Origin: Gimesia chilikensis
GTDB lineage: Bacteria; Planctomycetota; Planctomycetia; Planctomycetales; Planctomycetaceae
Reading direction: 5' to 3'
NCBI RefSeq assembly: GCF_007744075.1
Contig: NZ_CP036266.1
Span: forward strand, 372,001 to 436,000
DNA: 64,000 bases
Below are positions 1-9,123 of the stretch, piece after piece; position 1 is the stretch's first letter; the number at the start of each line of letters is the position of its first letter. Both the position numbers and the translations under genes were made by a program. The notes beneath the pieces are model-generated. The model was not told where the DNA came from. It ran no database searches and was given only the letters and a program-made list of their open reading frames with translations.

Positions 1-1235
1 TGTGGGCGGCGCCGATTGGCTTGCAGTTCGGAAAAGGGATCGTGGCTCCGAGTCGTGACTGGGAATTTCTCAAGATTGAGGGCGACCGGCTTCAGGAGAA
101 AGAGGGTTACTATGAACTGCGGATTACGGAAGAGCTCTGGGAGGCGGGTTACTTCGACCTGATTGAACTGACGGCCGTCGATCATCCGGCGGAGGTGGAG
201 ATCTTTTCCAATGAAAAGGTGGGGCCACCCGATCTGGCTGCATTCAAGATTCATGCGGCGCGCGAAACACAAACACCGGTCGGGGCCGTCAATCATCGCG
301 GACGGGATGTCCTGCCGGAGATACGAGACGTAGATGACGTGTATGCGAAGACGTTCGACGAAAAGCACCGTCAGGGTTTAACCGAAGTGCATACGCTCGA
401 ACTGGATTTGAATACCGCAGCGGTGAAGCAAGCGAAAACGCCACGCATCAAGCTGTTCCTGACAGGCTGGCTGTATCCAACGGACACGGGGATTAACCTG
501 GCGCTCGATGAGAATCCTGCGCTGCCTTCGCCACGACCTCCATCACTGGCAGTGCCGGATAACAGCGGTGGCTGGAAAACGATCCAGCCGTTTATGGGTT
601 TTCCGGGTGGCAAGACGAAAACGATTGTTGTGGACCTGGCAGATCAGTTTCTGACGGATGACTATCGCGTACGGATTGAAACCAACATGGAATTCTACTG
701 GGACCAGATCTTTTTCACGGTCGACGAGAGTCCGGCTGAGTTCATGACACACGTCTGTCCCCTCGAAACTGTGGACTTACAGCACCGGGGTTTTTCAACG
801 CCGATCATCCACCCGGGGAATGGTCCCGAGCGGTACGATTATCAGAAGCTCACTGAGCAGATTCAGTGGCCGCCGATGCAGGGGGGCTTTACCCGTTATG
901 GGGATGTGAAACCGCTTGTGGAAAAAGCAGACAACCGACTGGTGATTCTCGGGGCCGGTGATGAGATGCGGCTGCGATTTCGCGTTCCCGCTGGTCCCCC
1001 GCGTCCGGGCTGGAAGCGGGACTTCATTCTGCATAATGTGGGTTGGGACAAGGATGCGAACCTGCATACGATTCTGGGCCAAGCGGTGGAACCGCTGCCA
1101 TTCCGGGAGATGCGCAGCTATCCGTATCCGACCGAGGAATATCCTGAGGGATCTGTACTCAAGTCTGATCGGGAGCAGTACCATACCCGTCGGCAGGACA
1201 GTGCCGCTTTCTGGAAACACTTGTCCCGTCCCTGA
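1..1235 (+). CDS. CRTAC1/FG-GAP-type protein, C-terminal part (5' end outside window)
   Basis: The reading frame is open from base 3, so the gene begins upstream of the window. The visible part, about 410 residues, matches from memory the conserved C-terminal module that follows FG-GAP/ASPIC-UnbV or TPR regions in large CRTAC1-family proteins of Planctomycetes and Acidobacteria. Family-typical stretches are YELRITEELWE, DHPAEVE, HRGRDVLPEI, GKTKTIVVDL, FTRYGDVKPLV and GWDKDANLHT, in that order. No catalytic residue set is known to me for this module. The FG-GAP calcium-binding motifs expected in the N-terminal part cannot be checked here. The end lies 83 bp before a co-oriented secreted beta-propeller gene. 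Family assignment is fairly secure; function is unknown. Confidence 0.75.
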   Translation, partial: WAAPIGLQFGKGIVAPSRDWEFLKIEGDRLQEKEGYYELRITEELWEAGYFDLIELTAVDHPAEVEIFSNEKVGPPDLAAFKIHAARETQTPVGAVNHRGRDVLPEIRDVDDVYAKTFDEKHRQGLTEVHTLELDLNTAAVKQAKTPRIKLFLTGWLYPTDTGINLALDENPALPSPRPPSLAVPDNSGGWKTIQPFMGFPGGKTKTIVVDLADQFLTDDYRVRIETNMEFYWDQIFFTVDESPAEFMTHVCPLETVDLQHRGFSTPIIHPGNGPERYDYQKLTEQIQWPPMQGGFTRYGDVKPLVEKADNRLVILGAGDEMRLRFRVPAGPPRPGWKRDFILHNVGWDKDANLHTILGQAVEPLPFREMRSYPYPTEEYPEGSVLKSDREQYHTRRQDSAAFWKHLSRP

Positions 1236-1318
1236 AGTTTTCAGAAGTGCATTTGCCCGCGGCCTGCGGTAAGATACGAACTGAACTTCATTTTTATTCA
1301 AGCAGGTATTGATTCACG

Positions 1319-2155
1319 ATGCAGATTTTCGTTCAGACGTTTTCCTTACTACTGCTGTTACTGGTCTCCACTCACGCTGGTCTCGCAGCAGAGATGTCAT
1401 ATCCACTCTCCGTTGTCGCAGCTGAGAAAGGTCCCGTTTATGTCGCGGACCGCAAGCTGCCTGGTATCTGGAGTATTCAGGACGGGAAAGTCAGCGAATT
1501 TTTCAAAGGCTCCAAGGTGTTTCGGACACCGCTGAATGCGGTGCGGTGCGTGACCCTGGATGACCAGGGACGTGTGCTGGCAGGCGATTCCTCGACACGC
1601 GAAGTCTACCGGTTTGCTAAAGCGGACGCAAAGCCCGAAGCCCTCACTAAAGGGGGAATTGGTATCCCGATGGACGTAGTGGTGACCAAAGCCGGCGACC
1701 TGCTGGTCTCCGACCTGGAACTGCATCGAATCTGGAAGGTGCCTGCAGCAGGTGGTAAGCCGACGCTGTTTGCGGAAGTCAGTGCACCGCGAGGCCTGGC
1801 TCTGGATCAGGAAGAGAACCTGTGGGTTGTTTCAGGAACAGCAGACCAGTTGCTGAAAGTGACTCCGGATGGGAAAGTCAGCATCGTCGTGAAAGGGCGC
1901 CCGTTCAATTTTCCTCACGATGTCGTCGTTCTGGATGATGGCACAGCCGTAGTCAGCGATGGTTACGAAAAGGCGCTCTGGAAAGTGACGCCCGATGGCA
2001 AGGCTGAAAAATGGGTCTCTGGTGAACCTTTCAAGAATCCAGTCGGGATTGCGGTGCAGGGAAAGAATGTGCTGGTCGCTGACCCGTATGCGAAAACCGT
2101 ATTCTCTGTGGATCCGGAAAAGCAGGTCACGGACCTGGTTAAGAAACAGGACTGA
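1319..2155 (+). CDS. Secreted NHL/SMP-30-like beta-propeller protein
   Basis: The 278-residue protein starts with a clear signal peptide (hydrophobic run at residues 5-20, then AGLAAEM), so it is exported. The rest consists of five or six blades of about 40 residues with recurring pattern PxGLALD...LWVVS...LLKVTPDGK: near residues 70-95, 110-140, 150-180, 195-225 and 235-260. This is the layout of NHL or strictosidine-synthase/gluconolactonase-like propellers, which bind ligands or sugars; no catalytic residues can be assigned. It converges on the FG-GAP gene on the other strand with only 2 bp between stop codons. Function beyond a secreted propeller is not determinable. Confidence 0.8.
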   Translation: MQIFVQTFSLLLLLLVSTHAGLAAEMSYPLSVVAAEKGPVYVADRKLPGIWSIQDGKVSEFFKGSKVFRTPLNAVRCVTLDDQGRVLAGDSSTREVYRFAKADAKPEALTKGGIGIPMDVVVTKAGDLLVSDLELHRIWKVPAAGGKPTLFAEVSAPRGLALDQEENLWVVSGTADQLLKVTPDGKVSIVVKGRPFNFPHDVVVLDDGTAVVSDGYEKALWKVTPDGKAEKWVSGEPFKNPVGIAVQGKNVLVADPYAKTVFSVDPEKQVTDLVKKQD

Positions 2156-2157
2156 GC

Positions 2158-3681
2158 TCACTCTGATTGAGCTGACCTGGATCCCTTGTTCCACCAGATG
2201 GAAAACCATTCGCCCTGATCGACCTGGTCTGTTTCGCGGGCTTCGAAGTTACCCACGGCCAGGTCGGGCTTGCCATCGCCGTCAAAGTCGCCTGCGGTAA
2301 TCACCGGATGCTGTCCCCGGGAATAATCGAGCGGGTGAGGCACAAACTGGCCGGGTTTCGTCTGTTCGTACCAGACGATTGTGTTGCGACGTTGATCGTA
2401 GTTCCAGGTCATGGTACAGGCGGCGAGATCGATGTCGCCATCCTGGTCAAAGTCGCCATGGGTGACGCCATACGCGCCTGTGAGTGGGGCGAGGTGATGT
2501 GGCTTGAACGGAAAGCGACCCTGGTTTTCCAGCCATTGCACGGAGTGACTGGGACGCAGCTCGAAGCTGTCCATCGTGTCGCCGTTGGTATAGAGCAGAT
2601 CCAGATCCCCGTCCTGATCGAGGTCCACCAGGTCGATGCACGATGAGCCGTAGGCGGGGTCGGGGGCCTGGAAGATGGTTTCGGTGCGAAACTGGCCTTG
2701 TCCCTGGTTGAGAAAAGCGACGATGGTTTCATGTTCCTGCGAGAAGAGGGCGACAAAGTCGGGCAGGCCGTCCTGGTTCCAGTCGGTGATCAGCACATGG
2801 CTGGCGCCGTGGCGGGGATCGAGTACCTGCAACCGATATTTGAGATCGTCTGTTGCTGGCGAGACATTTTCCAGATAGAGCAGACGTCCAGTTTTGTGCC
2901 AGCCAAACTCGGCGACGATCAGGTCAAGATCTCCGTCGGCATCGAAGTCGGCAGCTTTGGCGTCAGCAACCCGTCCCAGTCCTGCCTGGAGTGACTGCTG
3001 TCGATAACTGTCTGATTGCGGATCGAAGAGCAGGGCTTCGACGGAGCCCCGGTCGTGGTCTTCCGGCCCGAAACTGCCCAGGTCGGCGATGAGGTAATCG
3101 TCGTGCTGGTCTCCGTTGAGGTCGATGCGTTCAATGTGAGCCGGATGGTGTAGTTTGGCCAGCGGTTCGAATAAGGGCTGTCTCTCTGAAAAGCGGATGC
3201 GACCGACACGTCCGGAACCCAGATCGGTGAGCAGCAGTTCGTGAGGTGTCTTGCCAGCGACCCAGTTGAGATTCGAAACGCCGGGCAGGGGATCGTCGTC
3301 GAGACGGGGAAAGGGTTGCCGCTGAAAATCAACCGGGCCGGGGGCGAGGTTCTCGATTTGTGAAGGCAGCTCATGTTGTTCGGGCGCCAGCGCCTCAAAG
3401 TAACGGATGACTTCGGGCATCGGCGGGACGCGCAGGCTCTGATTGGGGGACTGTTCGTAGTGCGCGTATTCGCGGGGAATCTGCATCCGCCAGGCAGCTT
3501 TGGTCAGCACACCCGGATCGGGACAGGCATGACAGTGGCCACAGAAATTTTGGATTTCCGTTTCAAATTCCGTGTGCCGTGTCTCTGTCGTGAAGGTGTC
3601 CTCGGGAGGCGAGGACGATTCCTGTTTCCCGCACGCCATGAGCAGTGCGAGAAACAGAAAACAATAACTGCGGGCCGGCAT
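2158..3681 (-). CDS. FG-GAP/VCBS-repeat lipoprotein with a c-type haem motif
   Basis: 507 residues. The N-terminus carries a lipobox ending at Cys17 (LMAC), so it is probably a lipoprotein. A CxxCH haem-attachment motif (CGHCH, residues 47-51) follows, and then at least six calcium-binding FG-GAP motifs of type DxNxDxxxD or DxDxDGDxD (for example DFDADGDLD, DLDQDGDLD, DFDQDGDID, DFDGDGKPD), which would form a seven-bladed propeller. A small N-terminal cytochrome-like segment plus an FG-GAP propeller is a combination seen in Planctomycetes and Verrucomicrobia. Its start codon overlaps the stop of the upstream SGNH hydrolase gene in a TAATG arrangement, which implies translational coupling. The electron partner and ligand are unknown. 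Confidence 0.82.
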   Translation of the reverse strand: MPARSYCFLFLALLMACGKQESSSPPEDTFTTETRHTEFETEIQNFCGHCHACPDPGVLTKAAWRMQIPREYAHYEQSPNQSLRVPPMPEVIRYFEALAPEQHELPSQIENLAPGPVDFQRQPFPRLDDDPLPGVSNLNWVAGKTPHELLLTDLGSGRVGRIRFSERQPLFEPLAKLHHPAHIERIDLNGDQHDDYLIADLGSFGPEDHDRGSVEALLFDPQSDSYRQQSLQAGLGRVADAKAADFDADGDLDLIVAEFGWHKTGRLLYLENVSPATDDLKYRLQVLDPRHGASHVLITDWNQDGLPDFVALFSQEHETIVAFLNQGQGQFRTETIFQAPDPAYGSSCIDLVDLDQDGDLDLLYTNGDTMDSFELRPSHSVQWLENQGRFPFKPHHLAPLTGAYGVTHGDFDQDGDIDLAACTMTWNYDQRRNTIVWYEQTKPGQFVPHPLDYSRGQHPVITAGDFDGDGKPDLAVGNFEARETDQVDQGEWFSIWWNKGSRSAQSE

Positions 3682-4838
3682 TACTGTGCCTGCTCCTGCT
3701 GTTCCAGAATCGGTCGCAGTGCTTCTTCAAAGGCGTCGGCCTGACGGAAGAAGCCCAGGTCGGTGGGGTGAGAACTGTCGACGGTACCTTCAAAATCATC
3801 GCCGAGTAGATTGTCTCCTTCCAGGTAATAGAGGTTTTTGACGCCTTCTTTTTTGAGCTGCTCGTAGCCCGCTTTGAGTGCTGCGCGGCTGGTACGGTGC
3901 CGTTCCTGACTGCTCGGTTTGAGATAAGCGTTGGTGTAGGTCCGGTCTTCGACCAGCAGGATTGGCGTTTCGGGATGCGCGGCCCGCAGCGTTTTGACGA
4001 GAGGGACCGTCTCTTTTTTGACGGTATCAGCGGTGACGTTGGGGAGGCAGTCCATGATGAAGACGCTGGCATCGAGCTCGGCTACGAGTTTAGCGACTTC
4101 CGGTTCCATGCGGCCGTTCCCCGAGAAGCCGAGATTGATCACCGGGCGATCGAGACGGCGACCGAGGATCGCGGTGTGGACCATTCCAGTGCGTGAGGCA
4201 CAGCCTCCCTGAGTGATGGACGTTCCCCAGAACACCAGCGGTTTATCTTTGCCTGCTTCGCGAGCGGGTGCTTTCCAGAGCTGACTGGATTCAGGAATGC
4301 CAATCTCCACCGATTTGACACCGTTATACAGGGGCAGGTAGAGCATGTATTCCCGTTTGCCGGGGATGATACCTGTAACCAGCGTGGCGGTTGTTGTCTG
4401 CTGAGCAGGACGACCAACGCCGAGCCAGCGCCATTTACCCGATTCGGTTTTGACATAGAGGTCCAGGCCGCTGACGCCGGTGGCTGCCATGTGGTTCATG
4501 GCCAGCGAAGCGGAAGTGAGCGTCCATCTGGCTTTGATCGTGGTCGCATCGGTGACGAAGCGAACGGCCATGCCGGCGGAGTGTTTGGAGAGTGACCAGA
4601 CCGGAGGACGGACGACGCCTTTGGCTTTTTGGGGCAGGCGATCGTAAAAGCTTTCCGTGTCGGTCCAGCCTTTGCCTTCCACATCCAGGTTCTGGATATC
4701 AAACCAGTGGGTTTTGTCTTTTTCGTCCGTGGTAAAATCAGTTAACGGCTGATCGGCGGCCTGCAGGATTGTTGCCGATGCCAGCAGACAGACCAGGGAA
4801 AAGACGCGCAGCCAGATGGTTCGTTGATTCACTCTCAT
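3681..4838 (-). CDS. Secreted SGNH/GDSL-type hydrolase
   Basis: 385 residues with a signal peptide (hydrophobic residues 9-27, ending LQAADQ). The N-terminal ~170 residues form a jelly-roll-like SGNH_hydro_N region. The catalytic domain shows block I as WGTSITQGG (nucleophile Ser), block II Gly in NLGFSGNG, block III Asn in MDCLPN and block V as DSSHPTDLGF, giving the Ser/Asp/His set. The family includes carbohydrate esterases and deacetylases; the substrate is not readable from sequence. It is the first gene of a coupled pair with the FG-GAP haem lipoprotein. Confidence in the family is high. Confidence 0.85.
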   Translation of the reverse strand: MRVNQRTIWLRVFSLVCLLASATILQAADQPLTDFTTDEKDKTHWFDIQNLDVEGKGWTDTESFYDRLPQKAKGVVRPPVWSLSKHSAGMAVRFVTDATTIKARWTLTSASLAMNHMAATGVSGLDLYVKTESGKWRWLGVGRPAQQTTTATLVTGIIPGKREYMLYLPLYNGVKSVEIGIPESSQLWKAPAREAGKDKPLVFWGTSITQGGCASRTGMVHTAILGRRLDRPVINLGFSGNGRMEPEVAKLVAELDASVFIMDCLPNVTADTVKKETVPLVKTLRAAHPETPILLVEDRTYTNAYLKPSSQERHRTSRAALKAGYEQLKKEGVKNLYYLEGDNLLGDDFEGTVDSSHPTDLGFFRQADAFEEALRPILEQQEQAQ

Positions 4839-4867
4839 TGCTGTTCCTGTTTATGCTCTTAGATGCG

Positions 4868-4895
4868 TAAAAGATGGTTGTTGTTTCACCATCTT
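4868..4895 (-). terminator. Rho-independent terminator after the DUF1559 gene
   Basis: On the minus strand an 8-bp perfect stem (AAGATGGT / ACCATCTT) with a 9-base loop is followed directly by TTTT. It lies between the end of the DUF1559 gene and the start of the SGNH hydrolase gene, so it probably separates the two transcription units. Confidence 0.5.
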
Positions 4896-4942
4896 AACAG
4901 GAGCCAGCGGGAAAAAGAAAGCGGGGGTCGAACGATTGCCGG

Positions 4943-5947
4943 TTAGAATTCGCCGATGACTTCGCCGTTCATCCGGGTACCCAGTGCCCTCCAGATTTCC
5001 AGCGAGATGTTTTCACTGATCGTGCGGACGGACCCATCGACGAGCACCGCGTTCACAACCCCTGTATGGAAACTGCGGGAGGTGATAATCGCGTAGGTGG
5101 GGGAACCGGCGGATCCGTTCTTCCCTTCCTGCCAGGAGTTGAAATCGGCGTCGTACTCAGTGCCGCCACTGGTGTAAGGAACGTAGGTGTTGGGATTCAT
5201 GGTCACGGTAAATCCGGTGTGGTGCACTCGCCCATCGGGCCATTCGGTGTGCCCGGTATTGGTTTTAAAGTCGGCTCCTGAAGCTACGATGGTGGCCGCT
5301 TCGGAAGCCGTGCCGGGAATGGTTGTCGTCGATGGACCGCCGTTGCGGGTGTAGGGCTGCCAGCCTTTGACTTCGGCTGCGAGCAGTGTGTTACTGGTAC
5401 CGTCGGTGAAGCTGGCCATGGTCAGGCTGGCGTTCGGATAAAAGGCGCCGTTGCCGCTGCTGCCGTTCGTGGGATCAAAGACGAACCAGGTTCCGTAGTT
5501 AAATCCGTAGTTGGTGGGATAGAGTTTAACTTTTCCGCCACCGGGGTCACGGACTCTGTCACTGTTGGGATCACTGGGGCAGGCGTAGACGGGAATTTTC
5601 AGTCCATCAATGGCGGCCTGGAAGTCCCAGGCGGTCGAGAGATCGACATTGTCGTAGAGGTTGCCTTGTTCCAGCATGGGGAGAATCCGACCATGCACGC
5701 CCCAGGAACCATTGTTGCCTGTGGAAGTCACGGCAAGATCGACACTGGCGCCGGGAGGCAGATAGCGATAGCTGCTGACATAATTATGGATCGCGAGCCC
5801 CAGCTGTTTCAGGTGATTCTTGCATTGGGTACGACGCGCGGCTTCCCGGGCCTGTTGAACGGCGGGTAAGAGAAGGGCAATCAGGATCGCGATGATGGCG
5901 ATCACCACTAGAAGTTCGATCAGGGTAAATCCACGGCGGGGACGCAT
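4943..5947 (-). CDS. DUF1559 pseudopilin-like protein
   Basis: 334 residues. It opens with a type IV prepilin/pseudopilin signal ([19 protein letters not shown]; cleavage expected after the Gly, with Glu at +5), followed by the conserved [27 protein letters not shown] helix characteristic of DUF1559. The C-terminus has the H-X9-DG motif (HTG...LVDG). Such proteins are hugely expanded in Planctomycetes and are thought to be processed by prepilin peptidase; their individual functions are unknown. A related protein is encoded at 20761-21771. The gene stands alone, with a terminator candidate downstream. Confidence 0.92.
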   Translation of the reverse strand: MRPRRGFTLIELLVVIAIIAILIALLLPAVQQAREAARRTQCKNHLKQLGLAIHNYVSSYRYLPPGASVDLAVTSTGNNGSWGVHGRILPMLEQGNLYDNVDLSTAWDFQAAIDGLKIPVYACPSDPNSDRVRDPGGGKVKLYPTNYGFNYGTWFVFDPTNGSSGNGAFYPNASLTMASFTDGTSNTLLAAEVKGWQPYTRNGGPSTTTIPGTASEAATIVASGADFKTNTGHTEWPDGRVHHTGFTVTMNPNTYVPYTSGGTEYDADFNSWQEGKNGSAGSPTYAIITSRSFHTGVVNAVLVDGSVRTISENISLEIWRALGTRMNGEVIGEF

Positions 5948-6292
5948 AACGGTGTTTCCAGCTTACTTTGTACGGCGGGTAGTGAGAAGCACAATTCTAT
6001 GGATGAACTGCAGGCAAAGAATATACCAAAGCCTTGTATTTCACTGACTTTGCTGCAAGTCCAGGTGTTTGAGCGTGAATAAAATGGCTGAAGCAGGAAG
6101 AGGTGTCGCACTGAGCGACACCGGAGTCGTTTCAAGCGACATTGCGATTGGTGAATTCTGGCACCGAGCGGGGCCCCGGTTCTAAAAAACGAGGTTGTCA
6201 GAGTGGTTTCAAAGTATTTTATGATCCCTGTTTCTTCTAAAATGGGAGGAAACTCTCAACTCTGATTTTACATGTGCAGGAAAGTTCCCGTT
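5948..6292. other. Divergent intergenic region between pseudopilin and kinase genes
   Basis: 345 bp between divergently transcribed genes, so it must hold promoters for both. A sigma70-like element for the kinase operon is listed separately. No gene is visible. Confidence 0.5.
6195..6225 (+). promoter_or_regulatory. Candidate sigma70-type promoter for the kinase/regulator operon
   Basis: TTGTCA (6195-6200) and TATGAT (6220-6225) each match the -35/-10 consensus at five of six positions, but the 19-bp spacer is longer than optimal. It lies about 68 bp upstream of the chosen kinase start. Planctomycete promoters are poorly defined, so this is tentative. Confidence 0.3.
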
Positions 6293-7708
6293 ATGCGCTG
6301 GCCGTTACGGTACCAGATTTTGATTCCGATGGTCGGCATCATGGTGTGCGCGATTGTGGGTGTGACTTTATTGCATGCCTGGCTGGCGACGCATCAGATC
6401 AAGGTACAGGTGCGGGATCAGTTTCGGCAGATTGCGCATACGTTGAACGATGCGACATTTCCGCTGACCGTGGCGGTGTTAAACCAGACGAAAGGATTGT
6501 CGGGAGCCGACTTTGTTCTTGTGGGGGCGGAAGACCAGGTGCTCTCGTCCACGCGTCCCGACTTTACTCCCGCTCCTATACAGGGGACGCCTCCCAGCTG
6601 GGATGAGCTACAGATTTCGGACGTGATTGAAGCCGGGGATGCTCCTTTTTTTCATTCCGTGGTGAAACTGCAACCCCGGATACCAGGGGCAGGCGTACGT
6701 TACCTGCATATTTACTATCCGGTACGTCAGTATCGTGAGGCGATTGCCAATGCCGTTTATCCGTCGTTGATTGCCGGAAGTATTGCGCTGATTGTAGTCG
6801 CGATTCTGGCAACGGTGATCGCTGCCCGTGTGACACGGCCGTTACAGCGTCTGGACCGTAAAGTGGTACAGATTGCCCGGGGAGATTTCCAGCCGATGAT
6901 CCTGCCGGAACGCGATGATGAAATTCGCGACTTGAGTACCTCGATCAACCAGATGGCGGAACTGCTGGGGGATTACGAAGACGAAGTCAAACGTAGTGAG
7001 CGGCTGAAAACACTGGGGCAGTTGCGGGGGGCGATTGCTCACCAGCTCCGGAATGCGGTGACCGGGTGCCGGATTGCGCTGGATCTGTATCTCCGTAAAT
7101 CCCCCGAATACCAGGAAGACGAAACGCTGCAGGTTGCGAACCGTCAGCTGTGTATGATCGAGCAATACCTGCAGAGCTTTCTGGAGAACAAGGGGGGGCA
7201 CTTCTCCAGTTTTGAGCCGGTCTGCCTGAATGAGCTGGTGGCGCGGGTGGTCAGTCTGGTGGATCCGACGGCGCGGCATGTGGGCATCGCTTTGAAGGAT
7301 GAAACCGGTTCTGAGCCTCTCGTAGTGGAAGGGGACGCGGAATCGCTGGAGCAGTTGATTTCCAATCTGGCGCTCAATGCGATCGAAGCTGCGGTTGCTG
7401 TGCAGGAAGCGCAGGGCATCTCGGGAGAGGTTTGCGTCAGGTTATTCCCAACAGGGGAAGAGTCTGTTACTTTGGAAGTGTCTGATACGGGCCCCGGACC
7501 GGAGTCGTCGATCGTAAATAAAATGTTTGAACCGCTGGTGACCGCCAAACGTGACGGGACCGGCCTGGGTTTATTTGTGGCCAGAGAGATCGTGCAGAAT
7601 CACGGCGGCGAGATCCTCTGGGAACGGCGTGAGGAGCGTACCTGTTTCATGGTCGAGTTGCCTCTGGTGCAGACGGAGAAAGCGTGTGTCGAAACTATTG
7701 ATCGTTGA
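6293..7708 (+). CDS. Membrane sensor histidine kinase (NtrB/AtoS-like)
   Basis: I chose the ATG at 6293 because an AGGAAAG ribosome site lies 8 bases before it; an ATG at 6272 is also possible. The 471-residue protein has a transmembrane helix near residues 8-30, an extracytoplasmic sensor segment of about 125 residues, a second helix near 160-180, a HAMP linker (RPLQRLDRKVVQIARGDF), a HisKA dimerisation helix with phospho-acceptor His about residue 250 (IAHQLRN), and an ATPase domain with N box NLALNAIEAA, G1 DTGPGPE and G2 GTGLGLF. The stop overlaps the start of the response regulator gene, so the two form a two-component pair controlling sigma54 promoters. The signal sensed is unknown. Confidence 0.88.
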   Translation: MRWPLRYQILIPMVGIMVCAIVGVTLLHAWLATHQIKVQVRDQFRQIAHTLNDATFPLTVAVLNQTKGLSGADFVLVGAEDQVLSSTRPDFTPAPIQGTPPSWDELQISDVIEAGDAPFFHSVVKLQPRIPGAGVRYLHIYYPVRQYREAIANAVYPSLIAGSIALIVVAILATVIAARVTRPLQRLDRKVVQIARGDFQPMILPERDDEIRDLSTSINQMAELLGDYEDEVKRSERLKTLGQLRGAIAHQLRNAVTGCRIALDLYLRKSPEYQEDETLQVANRQLCMIEQYLQSFLENKGGHFSSFEPVCLNELVARVVSLVDPTARHVGIALKDETGSEPLVVEGDAESLEQLISNLALNAIEAAVAVQEAQGISGEVCVRLFPTGEESVTLEVSDTGPGPESSIVNKMFEPLVTAKRDGTGLGLFVAREIVQNHGGEILWERREERTCFMVELPLVQTEKACVETIDR

Positions 7709-9098
7709 TGATGAAGAATCCATCTGCTGGGGGCTGAGCCAGTTGGGCGAAAGCCACGGCCACGAGGTGATGATGGCTTCAACAGCCGAACAGGCATTGA
7801 GCCTGGCGGAGAAAGACCGCCCCGATGTGGTGGTGATGGATGTGCGTCTGCCCGGCATGGATGGGCTGACGGCGATGCAGGGACTTTACGAGCGGATTGG
7901 TCCAGTGCCTGTGATTGTGATTACCGCCTATGGTGATCTGCAGACCGCTGTGGAAGCGGTGCGAAACGGAGCGTTTGACTATATCGTAAAACCATTTGAT
8001 CTGGCTCAGATGGAGCAGGTGCTGGAGAAAGCGGTCAAGGAAGCGGGACGCGAAGAGCTGCAACCGGGTGAACCGCGACAGCTGGAAGGGCTTGTGGGTT
8101 CAACACCTGAGATGCAGCTGGTCTTCAAGTCAATCGCGCTGGTGGCGGCTTCGGATGCGAGTGTGATGCTCACGGGAGAAAGCGGGACCGGTAAGGAAGT
8201 GGCGGCGCAGGCGATTCACCGCTTCAGCGATCGTGCTTCGGGACCGTTTGTCGCCGTGAATATTGCTTCGCTCAGTGAGAGCCTGGCGGAGAGTGAACTG
8301 TTCGGTCATGTGCCGGGGGCGTTTACCGGCGCGGAGTCGGGGCGGATGGGTTTTCTGGAACAGGCCAACGGAGGTACGCTGTTCCTGGATGAAGTGGCCG
8401 ACATCCCGCTGTCGATTCAGATCAAACTGCTGCGGGCCCTGGAAGAAGGTGAAGTACTGCCCGTGGGTTCGACGCAGCGCGTGAAGACGAATTTCCGTGT
8501 GATCACCGCTTCGCATCGGAACCTGGAATCGCTGATCAAGCGGGGCAAGTTCCGCCACGATCTTTATTTCCGCCTGTGTACGTTTGAGATCGACATTCCC
8601 CCCTTGCGGAAGCGGGTGGGAGATATTCGTCTGCTGGCCGAGTTCTTTCTGGAACGCTTTGTGGATCGGCAGACGGGGATGCAGCATCGGCTCACCGCAG
8701 AGACGATTACCGAACTGGAGCGTCGGCCCTGGTATGGCAATGTGCGCGAGTTACGCAATGCGATCGAACACGCAGCCTTACGGGCGCGGGGCGGAACGAT
8801 TCTTCCCGAAGATCTGCCTGCGCCGGTATCGCAGTCCTTTCTGGGTCTGGATGAGTCTCAAGCCGGTTCGGATGCGGAGATCAACGAGCTGCTCAAGCAG
8901 TGGGCCGAACAGCAGTTTCTAGATCCGGAATCTGCGGCCGGGATTTATGAGAAACTGCTCACCCTGGTTGAGCCGCCGGTGATGGAAGTGGCTTTGGAAA
9001 AATTTCATGGGCAATGTGCGCCCGCGGCCCGCTGTCTGGGCTTGCATCGGACTACCCTGAGTAAGAAACTGAAACAGTACGACATTGAAAACAGCTGA
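7686..9098 (+). CDS. Sigma54-dependent response regulator (NtrC family)
   Basis: The start is the GTG at 7686, preceded by GGAGAAA, so the gene overlaps the kinase by 23 bp. The 470 residues carry a receiver domain (acidic pair after LLIV, phospho-acceptor Asp52 in MDVRLPG, conserved Lys in VKPFD), an AAA+ domain with Walker A GESGTGKE, the sigma54-contact motif GAFTGA, Walker B LFLDEV, and a C-terminal Fis-type helix-turn-helix (AARCLGLHRTTLSKKL). All residues needed for phosphorylation, ATP hydrolysis and sigma54 activation are present. It is expected to activate RpoN promoters in response to its partner kinase. Its targets are not evident; the sulfatase 25 bp downstream might be in the same transcript. 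Confidence 0.92.
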   Translation: MSKLLIVDDEESICWGLSQLGESHGHEVMMASTAEQALSLAEKDRPDVVVMDVRLPGMDGLTAMQGLYERIGPVPVIVITAYGDLQTAVEAVRNGAFDYIVKPFDLAQMEQVLEKAVKEAGREELQPGEPRQLEGLVGSTPEMQLVFKSIALVAASDASVMLTGESGTGKEVAAQAIHRFSDRASGPFVAVNIASLSESLAESELFGHVPGAFTGAESGRMGFLEQANGGTLFLDEVADIPLSIQIKLLRALEEGEVLPVGSTQRVKTNFRVITASHRNLESLIKRGKFRHDLYFRLCTFEIDIPPLRKRVGDIRLLAEFFLERFVDRQTGMQHRLTAETITELERRPWYGNVRELRNAIEHAALRARGGTILPEDLPAPVSQSFLGLDESQAGSDAEINELLKQWAEQQFLDPESAAGIYEKLLTLVEPPVMEVALEKFHGQCAPAARCLGLHRTTLSKKLKQYDIENS

Positions 9099-9123
9099 CA
9101 CTGAAATCCTGAGGTGAACCTGC

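Noticed and set aside
6156-6180. TGGCAC near 6158 as the -24 element of a sigma54 promoter for the kinase operon
   Set aside because: The required GC at -12 with TTGC context is absent (GGGGC instead).
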